Under the pieces are notes generated by a model that ran no database searches, was not told where the DNA came from, and was given only the letters and a program-made list of their open reading frames with translations. The translations under genes and the position numbers were made by a program. Positions 47,616-56,200 of a DNA stretch of 64,000 nucleotides are shown one piece after another. This stretch comes from CAIWHR01 sp963846855 (GTDB lineage: Bacteria > Pseudomonadota > Gammaproteobacteria > Burkholderiales > Casimicrobiaceae): assembly GCA_963846855.1 (NCBI GenBank), contig CAWJXK010000008.1:806001-870000 (forward strand), in the 5' to 3' direction. Within the stretch, counting starts at the first letter, position 1, and every line of letters begins with the position of its first letter.

Positions 47616-48329
47616 GTGACCTCGATCGCCGCGGCGCTCGCACGCGCGTTGCCGCTCCTCGCCGACCGGCGCGTCGTCATGCTGCTGGTCCTGCCCGTCG
47701 CCGCGGCTGTGGCGCTGTGGGCCGCACTGGCGATCGCTTTCTGGGCGCCGATCCGCGACGCGATCGCGGCCGTCCTCGCCGGCTGGGGTCTCGGCGGCGG
47801 ATTCGCGTGGCTCGCGACCACCGGCGGCAATCTCGCGGCGTTCCTGATCCTGACCGCGGCCTCCGGGCTCATCGCGCTCGCTGCCATCGCCGTGTTCGCA
47901 GGTCCGGTATTCACGCGTGCGGTCGAGGCCCGCTACCATCCCGCGCTCGCGCGCCTCGCCGGCGGGACGCTCGCCGGAAGTCTTGCCAACGCGGCGGTTG
48001 CGATCGTCGTGTTCGTTCCGCTGTGGCTCGCCGCGCTTCCGCTTTCACTGTTCCCGCCGGTGGGCATCGCGGCGACGCTCCTCCTCAATGCGTGGCTCAA
48101 CCAGCGGCTGTTTCGCTACGATGCGCTGGCGGAGCATGCGAGCGCGGCAGAACGCGCGACGGTGATCCGGTCGGCGCGCGGACGCTTCTTCGGGCTGGGG
48201 CTCGCCCTTGCGCCGCTCTCGTTCGTGCCGTTCGTCAACCTGGTCGCGCCGATCTATGCCGGCCTTGCCTTCACGTGTCTCGCGTTGGACGAAGTCGCTG
48301 CCTTGCGGCGACGTAGCGTTGCGCGATGA
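47616..48329 (+). CDS. EI24 domain-containing membrane protein (CysZ-like fold)
   Basis: A 237-residue membrane protein of the EI24/CysZ family with four to six hydrophobic segments. Landmarks are FAGPVFTRAVEARYHPALAR, the helix VVFVPLWLAALPLSLFPPVG, and NAWLNQRLFRYDALAEHAS, the most conserved EI24 block. CysZ imports sulfate, but betaproteobacterial EI24 proteins are mostly unassigned. GTG 47616 is the start. It follows the DUF1631 gene by 88 bases on the same strand, a recurrent pairing in related genomes as far as I recall, which I cannot verify here. The accessory patch begins right after it. Confidence 0.85.
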   Translation: MTSIAAALARALPLLADRRVVMLLVLPVAAAVALWAALAIAFWAPIRDAIAAVLAGWGLGGGFAWLATTGGNLAAFLILTAASGLIALAAIAVFAGPVFTRAVEARYHPALARLAGGTLAGSLANAAVAIVVFVPLWLAALPLSLFPPVGIAATLLLNAWLNQRLFRYDALAEHASAAERATVIRSARGRFFGLGLALAPLSFVPFVNLVAPIYAGLAFTCLALDEVAALRRRSVAR

Positions 48330-48439
48330 CTGGCGCGAGTGGCGCGCGGTCAATAGAGAGACGATCGAGAGGTGCAATTCGAACCGCCGTGCCGATCGCG
48401 GTGCAGCACCTCCGGCCGGCACCCGGCGGCGGCGCCGTT

Positions 48440-49346
48440 TCTTGCAGAACTCCGGGAAATGCGCGGCGTTCGACATGCGACATTTTTCGCGGCCTAATTT
48501 CGTCGCGACGGTCATCCTGCAGTCGAGGCCGATGCGGGTGCCTGGGAGCGGGCACGGCGCCCGAAGCGATGTCGCCTCGCGCGCCATCCGCGGCTACGAT
48601 GGCGGGTCGCGCAGAAGCTCGCGCTCCAATGGTCGCCGGAGCAGATCTCCGGCTGGCTCAAGCAGCAATTTCCTGACCGATGAGGACATGCAAGTGTCCC
48701 ATGAAGCCATCTATCGCAGTCTGTTTGTGCAGGCCCGCGGCGTGCTCGAAGAAGGAGCTCATCGCGCATCTGCGTACCAGCCGAAATATGCAGGCAGCCA
48801 AAGGGCGGCACGACGAAGATCGGCTGGGGCAGACCTGGTGGATGCGGTGTCGATCCGAGAGCGGCCGGCCGAGGCGCAGGATCGCGCAGTGCCGGGCCAT
48901 TGGGAGGGCGATTTGCTCTGCGGCGCCAACAACTCCTACATCGCCACCCTGGTCGAGCGGCAAACTCGATTTGCCATGCTGATCAAGATTTCCCGGCCGT
49001 GACACCGCCACGGTCGTAGGCGCACTCAGCAAGCAGGTTCGGAAGACTGCCGCAGGAGCTACGCCGCTCGCTCACCTGGGATCGCGGCAAGGAAATGGCG
49101 GACCACAAGAAGTTCACCGTCGCGACCGACGTGCAGGTGTACTTCTGTGATCCGCGCAGCCCTTGGCAGCGCGGCAGCAACGAAAACACGAATGGTCTGC
49201 TGCGTCAGTATTTCCCGAGAGGAACCGATCTGTCCGGCTACTCTCAAGCATACCTGAACAAGATCGCACTGCGCCTGAACCAGCGTCCCAGAAAAACCTT
49301 GGGCTTTGAAACACCCGCCGATAGACGACGCGCGGTGTTGCACTGA
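48440..49346 (+). mobile_element. IS30-family transposase remnant, frameshifted and damaged at the N-terminus
   Basis: The translated pieces form an IS30-type DDE transposase in alternating frames: LALQWSPEQISGWLKQQFPD, MQVSHEAIYRSLFVQARGVL, GHWEGDLLCGANNSYIATL, SLTWDRGKEMADHKKFTVA and GSNENTNGLLRQYFPRGTDL. The catalytic D, D and E residues fall in EGDLL, WDRGKEM and NENTNG. Extra single bases occur near 48679, 48750, 48993 and 49045. The N-terminal helix-turn-helix region is barely recognisable and contains a stop at about 48497. I did not find clear terminal inverted repeats. The C-terminus ends normally at TGA 49344-49346. It is inactive as read, unless the extra bases are errors. Confidence 0.78.
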
Positions 49347-49624
49347 CCGATTGAACCCGCCACTCTTTGCGGACTTTCGGCGCGAAGAATCGCAGACACC
49401 CCCGCGGCGCTATTTTGTCGATCCGACGTTGCGTTCTCTGGTTAGAACGACGACTTAGAGGTGTTGTTTTGATCGTCGAGAATTCTTACAACGGATGAGA
49501 TGTGAGCACCATACGAATTGGTAAGTCATTGACGATTGGCGATAACAGCGCGGTGGCTCACGCCTTGCTTGAACACTACAACTGCGGAGGGCGCGGGTTA
49601 CCTGTCAATCGAGGGGGTTATCCA
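49347..49624. other. Gap between the IS30 remnant and the prepilin fragment
   Basis: No convincing gene is visible in these 278 bases. Composition is clearly less GC-rich than the flanking core DNA (for example GTTGTTTTGATCGTCG near 49462), in keeping with acquired DNA. No inverted repeat or T-run good enough to call was seen. Confidence 0.5.
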
Positions 49625-49860
49625 ATGACGCACTGTTCGCTGATTGCTGCGGGGTTTGCTACCCGTGCACCAAAACGGCCCGCATTATCGAAAGCACTTC
49701 GAGCCTGCGGATTCACGCTGATCGAGTTGTTGGTGGTGATCTCCATCATTGGCATCCTCGTTGGTATGGTCGTGCCCCCTATCATTGGCATTCGCCAGGA
49801 CCTTGCGCACAACGTCGGGACGGCGTCACTCGCCAGCCCCTGTGTTCTCCGCCATGGTGC
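49625..49860 (+). pseudogene. Prepilin-type N-terminal cleavage/methylation fragment
   Basis: From ATG 49625 the frame gives a 33-residue leader followed by GFTLIELLVVISIIGILV, the signature of type IV prepilins and type II secretion pseudopilins. The glycine before Phe is the PilD cleavage site and the Glu at +5 is present. After MVVPPIIGIRQ the frame loses any pilin character and runs into the region of the first PEP-CTERM gene. So only the export/methylation domain is recognisable. It may be a truncated pilin, or the 5' part of a frameshifted pseudopilin. Confidence 0.55.
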
Positions 49861-50280
49861 GATTCGCTGGGAAAGGGGACGACCCTCTATTATCCGGCGA
49901 TTCCTCCCGGCCTGGATGCAGGCTTGGCATTGTCGAAAGGCTTCTACGTCACCTACGATAGTGCCCGCCTGGATAGCGGGACCCCCTTCGCAGTATTTCC
50001 AGGCGATACGCCCGGGCTAACAGATCCAATTCACGTGGCGTTTAGCGTCGACCCTGCTCTGCTTGATAGCGCGGACTTTCTCCTGCAGGGCGTCACCTAT
50101 ACCCTCCAGGGCACCACGCAGTTCGACATAGGCCTGGTGCCAAGCGGAGAGACGAGAATCCTCGAAGCTACTACTGGCGACGGGGCGATCAACATTACGC
50201 CGCCAACTGTGCCCGAGCCGTCAACAATTCTGTTACTCGGCGTGGCGCTCGCCGGTCTCGGACTTTTCCGCGGCAAGTAA
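49861..50280 (+). CDS. PEP-CTERM sorting-domain protein (first), 5' end unclear
   Basis: The frame open from about 49573 to TAA 50278-50280 encodes an exported-type protein with the C-terminal sorting signal VPEPSTILLLGVALAGLGLF followed by RGK. Upstream text reads GTTLYYPAIPPGLDAGLALS and YVTYDSARLDSGTPFAVFPG, giving a beta-rich domain with DFLLQGVTYTLQGTTQFD. PEP-CTERM proteins are recognised by exosortase (EpsH/XrtA), cleaved and probably anchored or shed with exopolysaccharide. No signal peptide is visible in the same frame; a shift relative to the prepilin-like frame may hide the true start. No exosortase gene is in the window. Confidence 0.65.
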   Translation, partial: DSLGKGTTLYYPAIPPGLDAGLALSKGFYVTYDSARLDSGTPFAVFPGDTPGLTDPIHVAFSVDPALLDSADFLLQGVTYTLQGTTQFDIGLVPSGETRILEATTGDGAINITPPTVPEPSTILLLGVALAGLGLFRGK

Positions 50281-50371
50281 CAGTATCCGCATCAGGAAGG
50301 GGCCGCGTCAGGTTTAGGTGCGGGGTCATCTGAGCATACCGTTCGCGTCAGATATCGGCAGGGAGGTTCCC

Positions 50372-51012
50372 GTGAGGAAATTCCTCATTGGCTTGTTGGC
50401 GGCTGTAATACCCATCTTCGCTGCGCAAGCGAGCCCCACCACGATCATATTCAGCGGGGTAATCGACAACGATCCGTTCTGGGTATTACAGCTACGCGAG
50501 CCTTGCGGCATCCACATTGATTCCAGATGGCCCAGGTCCTGAATACAGCGAATAGCGGTGGTCTTTGCCGGCAGCGGCGGTATCTTCAACATGACCTTAT
50601 CGTTCACCGGCGCGCTGGATCCGTCGGTTGTCGGTCCGTATACCGCCAACATGCTGAACATTACCGTGAACAATGACTTTCCCGGGCCATTGGATCAGTA
50701 TCTGGTCACTGGCACTTCCAGCATCGACAGCCTGACGTCTATTGAGCTTCGTCTGGAAGATCCCACCGGCACGGCGATATCTCAATTCACGTTCTGCCGC
50801 TCACTGCGCCCGATCTGGCGGCCTTCACCTTCCTTAGCTTCGCGCTCTTCGACGGCACGCTCGATAAGCCGATCGAAGCCGAGGGTGTGTTGCGCTCATT
50901 GCAATGCACCGTGGGCTGCGGGCGCACCGTGCCCGAGCCTAGTCCAATGCTGCTGTTTGGCGTCGGCCTCGCCGCGCTTTGGCTGGCGCGGCGTCGCGCG
51001 GCCGTACGTTAA
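50372..51012 (+). pseudogene. PEP-CTERM sorting-domain protein (second), frameshifted
   Basis: GTG 50372 has GGGAGG five bases upstream and gives a clean signal peptide, RKFLIGLLAAVIPIFAAQA. The mature part begins SPTTIIFSGVIDNDPFWVLQ. The frame then changes near 50500-50550, continuing as MTLSFTGALDPSVVGPYTAN and LVTGTSSIDSLTSIELRLED. It changes again near 50795 to reach FALFDGTLDKPIEAEGVL and the sorting signal VPEPSPMLLFGVGLAALWLA plus RRR. The stop is TAA 51010-51012. The gene is a complete exported PEP-CTERM protein apart from the two shifts. Function beyond sorting is unknown. Confidence 0.65.
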
Positions 51013-51114
51013 CGCGCGTCCCCACAACCGACGCGCCTAGCGTTCGGCAGCACGCTGCAAGCGGACACCCGTCCATGTCCGTTCAGTTCACCTTCCCTAG
51101 AGAGGGAGACGATC

Positions 51115-51912
51115 ATGCGCAAGAGTATGCATATTATGAGCTTGCTGCGGTGGCGCTGCGGTGTTCGGCGGCGCGGCGATGCCCACCTGGGCCGTCGACG
51201 GAGTCATTCTTGTCGATCAAAACAAGGCGACGGCCGGCAACGTCACGCCAGGCGACACGCCGGGATTTCCAGTGACCTTAACCATGCCCGGCAGCTACCG
51301 GCTGGCGGGCAATCTGACGGTGCCGGACGCGAACACTAATGCATTCATAATCGCCGCTGGCGGCGTCACGCTCGACCTAAACGGATTTGCAATACTCGGC
51401 GGCCTACGGATGCAGCGGAGGAATACAGCATTGCGCGAACACAGGATCGGGCATGGGCATCAGCACGGATAAAGATCGTCTCAACATCACGATTCGCAAC
51501 GGCACGGTTAAGGGCATGGGCAGGCGCGGTATATTTTTGACTGGCGATTCGCATCTCGTCGAGTACGTCCATGCGTCTGACAACGGCGACGTGGGCATCT
51601 TCATCTTTCCGGGTATCCTTCGACTCCGGGGCAAGCATTGCACAGCACAATACGGCGCACCGCAATGGCGGTATCGGCATTGTCGTCGATGAAGGTTTGG
51701 TGACCCACAATATAGTCGACGGCAACAATGAGGGAATTCGAAACCAACTTGGCAGTGCCAGCTACAACCTTATCTCCCGGAATTCCGCCCTTGGGCTTGA
51801 GCAGAGTTTCGCGAGCTACATCGGCAATGTGTTTTTCAATAACGGCAAGGACGTGAGCAGCTTTGGGGTTAACTTGGGCCAGAACCTCTGCAGCGGCGCC
51901 GTTTGCCCCTGA
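51115..51912 (+). pseudogene. Secreted right-handed beta-helix protein, frameshifted
   Basis: Pieces in successive frames form one exported protein of about 260 residues. They are the signal MRKSMHIMSLL with VFGGAAMPTWA after a shift near 51150, then GNVTPGDTPGFPVTLTMPGS and FIIAAGGVTLDLNGFAILGG. After a shift near 51400 comes ISTDKDRLNITIRNGTVKGM and GIFLTGDSHLVEYVHASDNG. After one near 51615 comes ASIAQHNTAHRNGGIGIVVD and NNEGIRNQLGSASYNLISRN. The repeated N/G-rich turns are those of pectate-lyase-like parallel beta-helix proteins. Each shift is explained by one extra base. No catalytic site could be assigned. It ends at TGA 51910-51912. Confidence 0.68.
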
Positions 51913-52192
51913 GGCGCGGTCTGAGGTCGCCGTATTCATAGGGGTGCGCGCTCCGCGCTGACCGCTGCATGGCTCTTGTCGCAGCGCGGGCGAATCCTCG
52001 AGAGCATCGAGCAAAACCGCGAGCCTGGCGATGACTAACTCGGGTCGCTGCCGAATGTCTCGGTCGGCTGGAAGCGGACGCTCGCTCCGGACAACCTTGC
52101 GATCGACGGCAGGTCGCGCTGGAGTTCGGCGCGCCTGGTGTGCATCGCGCACATCCCGGCAGACCGTACGTGAACTCGGGTCGTGAGCCGGG
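51913..52192. other. Gap between the beta-helix gene and pyrD
   Basis: These 280 bases contain no gene I can support. Short open stretches exist on both strands, including one on minus ending near 52035, but none has a start site or recognisable family. GC content returns to the core level here, so the accessory patch probably ends in this gap. Confidence 0.5.
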
Positions 52193-53218
52193 TCAGGGCG
52201 CCGGCGGCGCCAGCGCGCGCGCGCACTCGGCGATGAGATCGGGTCCGCGGTAGATGAGCCCGGTGTAGACCTGCACCAGCGTCGCGCCGGCGTCGATCTT
52301 CTCCTTCGCGTCGGCGCCGCACAGGATGCCGCCGACGCCGATGATCGGCAACGCGCCGTCGAGTGTGCGCGCCAATATCCGCACGGCTTTGGTCGCCATC
52401 GCGCGAAGCGGCCGTCCGGACAGCCCGCCCGTCTCCTCGGCATGCCGCTTTCCGTCGACACCCGGGCGCGCCACCGTGGTGTTGGTCGCGACGACGCCGT
52501 CGATCTTGTGCTCGATCAGGAGCCGCGCGATGCCCTCGATCGCGGCGGGCGTGAGGTCGGGCGCGATCTTGACGGTCACCGGCGTGTACTTGCCGTGCGT
52601 GTCGGCGAGCTTGGTCTGCTCGCGTTTGAGTGCTGCGAGGAGCGCACGCAGCGCGGCGTCGGCCTGCAGCTCGCGCAGCCCGCGCGTGTTCGGCGACGAG
52701 ATGTTGACGGTCACGTACGACGCCCGCCGGTAGACGGCGCGCAGGCAGCCGACGTAGTCGTCGACGGCACGCTCGTTCGGCGTGTCGAAGTTCTTGCCGA
52801 TGTTGAGGCCCAGGATTCCCGCGTATCTCGCCCGCGCCACGTTGGCGAGAAAGCGCTCGATGCCGTCGTTGTTGAAGCCCATCCGGTTGATGAGCGCGTC
52901 CGCGTCGACGAGGCGGAACAGCCGGGGCTTCGGGTTGCCCGGCTGCGCGCGCGGCGTCACGGTGCCGCACTCGATGTGGCCCACACCGAACGCGGCGAGC
53001 CCGTCGATGTGCGTTGCGTTCTTGTCGAGACCGGCGGCGATGCCGATCCGGTTGGGAAACTCGAGCCCCATGGCCGTCACCGGCGAGGGCGTGACTGCGG
53101 GAAGCGCGAGCTTCGCGACGCCTGTCTTCGCGGCGATGTCGAGGCTCGCGAATGCGGCGTGGTGCGCGGCTTCGGGGTCGAGCGCGAAGAGGAGCGGACG
53201 AAAAAGCGGATAGAGCAT
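52193..53218 (-). CDS. pyrD: Dihydroorotate dehydrogenase (quinone), class 2
   Basis: A 341-residue membrane-associated flavoenzyme of pyrimidine synthesis that oxidises dihydroorotate with quinone. The N-terminal helix MLYPLFRPLLFALDPEAAHH attaches to the inner membrane. FMN and substrate motifs include IGIAAGLDKNATHIDGLAAF, PRLFRLVDADALINRMGFNN and the catalytic serine loop NISSPNTRGLRELQ. The C-terminal GVGGILCGADAKEKIDAGAT binds the FMN phosphate. ATG 53218 was chosen because the membrane helix begins there; an open frame upstream overlaps the divergent mltB region. It is 70 bases from mltB, divergent. Confidence 0.95.
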   Translation of the reverse strand: MLYPLFRPLLFALDPEAAHHAAFASLDIAAKTGVAKLALPAVTPSPVTAMGLEFPNRIGIAAGLDKNATHIDGLAAFGVGHIECGTVTPRAQPGNPKPRLFRLVDADALINRMGFNNDGIERFLANVARARYAGILGLNIGKNFDTPNERAVDDYVGCLRAVYRRASYVTVNISSPNTRGLRELQADAALRALLAALKREQTKLADTHGKYTPVTVKIAPDLTPAAIEGIARLLIEHKIDGVVATNTTVARPGVDGKRHAEETGGLSGRPLRAMATKAVRILARTLDGALPIIGVGGILCGADAKEKIDAGATLVQVYTGLIYRGPDLIAECARALAPPAP

Positions 53219-53288
53219 GAAGGGGAATGGTGCGTCGCGATGATACCATTTGCCGCATTCGCGCCGATTTTGAAGGAATCTGCCGATC

Positions 53289-56200
53289 GTGCTTCGCCTC
53301 GTCATTGCCAGCGTCATCGTGGCGGCGTTGTTCTTCGCGATGCCGGCGCCTGGCGCCGCGCCCAAGCGTGATTTCGAGGGACGCGCGGACGTGCGCGCCT
53401 TCATCGACGAGATGGCGGCGACTCAGGACTACGATCGAGCGACGCTCGTGCGCGCCTTTCGCGCCGCGCGCTACCAGCGCGACGTCATCGCCGCCATGCA
53501 GCGCCCGCTGCTCGAGCCGCCGAAATGGTACGACTACGCGCCTCAGTTCCTCGCGCCCGCGCGCATCGACGAAGGCGTGGCCTGGTGGAATGCGAATGCC
53601 GACGTGCTGTCGCGCGCCGAGGCCGATTTCGGCGTCCCGCCCGAGGTCGTCGTCGCGATCATCGGCGTCGAGACCTATTACGGCCGCAACATCGGACGGC
53701 ACCGCGCATTCGACGCGCTCGCCACGCTCGCATTCGACTATCCGCGCCGCGCCGCGTTCTTCCGCGCCGAGCTTCGCGACTACCTGCTGCTGACGCGCGC
53801 GCTCGGCGTGCCGCCGCGCACGCTCAACGGCTCGTTCGCGGGCGCGCTGGGCGTCCCGCAATTCATGCCCGGAAGCTACCGGAGCTTCGCCGTCGATTTC
53901 GACGGTGACGGCCGCATCGACCTCTGGAAGAGTCCCGCGGACATCGTCGGCAGCGTCGCCAATTTCCTCGCGCGCCACGATTGGCAGCCGGGGCAGCCGG
54001 CGCTCCTGCCTGCGGTGATCGCGCCGGAAGCGCGCGACGCCGCGCTGCGAAAGCTCGATGGCGGCATCAGCGAGCGCCGCGCGCTCGATCTCTGGGCGGG
54101 GGACGGCGTCACCGCGGCGGATCTGCCCGACGACATCGCGAATGAGCCGGTCGGGCTGCTGATGCTGGAGGAGCGCGGCGAGGAGCCCGATGCCGCGAGC
54201 TTCCGCATTGCCTGCCACAATTTCTACGTGCTGACCCGATACAACCGCAGTCGGCTCTACGCGACCGCCGTGTGGGATCTCGCGCAGGCGATCAAGGCGC
54301 AGCGCGGCGCTCCCGGCGCGCTGAGCAAACGCCGCAGCCGGGATACCTGGCAACGAGACCTCTGCACAATGGACGACCAGGACAAGGATCTTCCGCTGCG
54401 CGACGACACGCGATTGCTCGGACGCCTCCTGGGCGACGTGCTGCGCGCGCAGACGGGCGAAGCGGGCTTCGCGCGGATCGAGGCTATCCGGCAGACGGCG
54501 ATCCGGTTTCGCCGCGCCGGCCCGAGCGAGGCGGCGGCGGTGCGGAGCGAGCTGGGCGCGCTCCTCAACGATCTCCCGATCGCCGCCACGCTCGACGTAG
54601 TGCGCGCGTTCAGCTACTTCTCGCACCTCGCCAACATCGCCGAGGACGTTCATCAGAACCGCCGCCGTCGCGCGCATGCGCTCGCCGGATCGCCGCCGCA
54701 GCGCGGCAGTCTCGCCGATGCGCTCGACCGCATCGCCGCGCACGGCATTCCCGGACCCGCGCTGCTCGAATGGTTCGACACCGCGCTGGTGAGCCCGGTG
54801 CTGACCGCGCATCCGACCGAAGTCCAGCGCAAGAGCATCCTCGATTGCGAGCGAGAGATCGCGCGGCTCCTGCAATGGCGCGACCGCGAGCAGCTGACGC
54901 TGGAGGAGATGCACACGCTCGAGACGGGGCTGCTCCGGCAGGTGCTGGGGCTGTGGCAGACGGCGATGATCCGTCTCGCTCGGCTCGCGGTGAAGGACGA
55001 GATCGACAACGGCCTCGCGTATTACCGGTATACGTTCCTGACCGAGCTGCCGGCGCTGTACCGGGTGCTGGAGGAAGGCCTCGCACGGCGCTTTCGCTTC
55101 GGCGCACGCGTGCGCGTTCCGTCGTTCTTCCGGCTGGGCTCGTGGATCGGCGGAGATCGCGACGGCAATCCCTTCGTCGTCGCGTCGACGCTGGAATACG
55201 CGATCACCGCGCAGGCGACCGTCGCGCTGTCGCACTACCTCGACGAGATCCACCGGCTGGGCAGCGAGCTGTCGCTGTCGACGCGGCTCGTTCATCCGAC
55301 CCCGGAGCTGCTCGCGCTCGCCGCCATGGCAGGGGACATGAATCCGCATCGTGCGGACGAGCCCTACCGGCAGGCGCTGGTCGGCATCTATTCCCGGCTC
55401 GCGGCGACGTCGAAGGCGCTGACCGGTCACGCCCCGGCGCGCGCGCCGCAGGCCGATCTCGCGCCGTATGCGGGGCCGGAAGCCTTTGTCGCCGACCTCC
55501 AAACGATCGAGGCGTCGCTCGCAACGCATGGCGCGACGCCGCTGGCCGAGGGCCGGCTCGTGCCGCTGAAACGCGCAGCCGAGGTATTCGGATTCCATCT
55601 CGCCGTGCTCGATCTGCGGCAGAACGCCGACGTGCACGAGACGGTGGTCGCGGAGCTTCTGGCGACCGCCGGCGTGTGCGCCGATTACGCGGCGTTGCCC
55701 GAAGCCGGGCGACAGGCGCTGCTGCTCTCCGAGCTCGCCGGCCCGCGCCTGTTGCATTCGCCGCATCTTGCGTACTCGGAGCGTGCCGCCGCGGAGCTCG
55801 CGATCCTCGTCGCGGCCGCGGAGATCCACCGCCGATATTCGGCAGCGGCGCTGCCGAACTACGTGATCTCGAAATGCGATTCGGTGTCGGACCTGCTCGA
55901 GGTCGCGATGCTGCTGAAGGAGGTCGGGCTCCTCCGCGGCGATGCGCTCGCGCTCAACATCGTGCCGCTGTTCGAGACGATCGACGACCTCGATCGCTGC
56001 GCCACCATCATGCGTGCCGCCTTCGCGCTGCCGCGCTATCGGGCGTGGCTTGCCGGGCGAGGCCACACACAGGAGGTAATGCTCGGCTATTCCGACAGCA
56101 ACAAGGACGGCGGCTACGTGACCGCGAACTGGGCGCTCTACCGCGCCGAGCTCGCGCTGGTCGACGCGTTCCGCGAGCACGGCGTTGCGCTGCGCCTGTT

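Noticed and set aside
51913..52192. A short minus-strand gene near 52035-52160
   Set aside because: No ribosome-binding site, no recognisable family, and a length under 50 codons in high-GC DNA.
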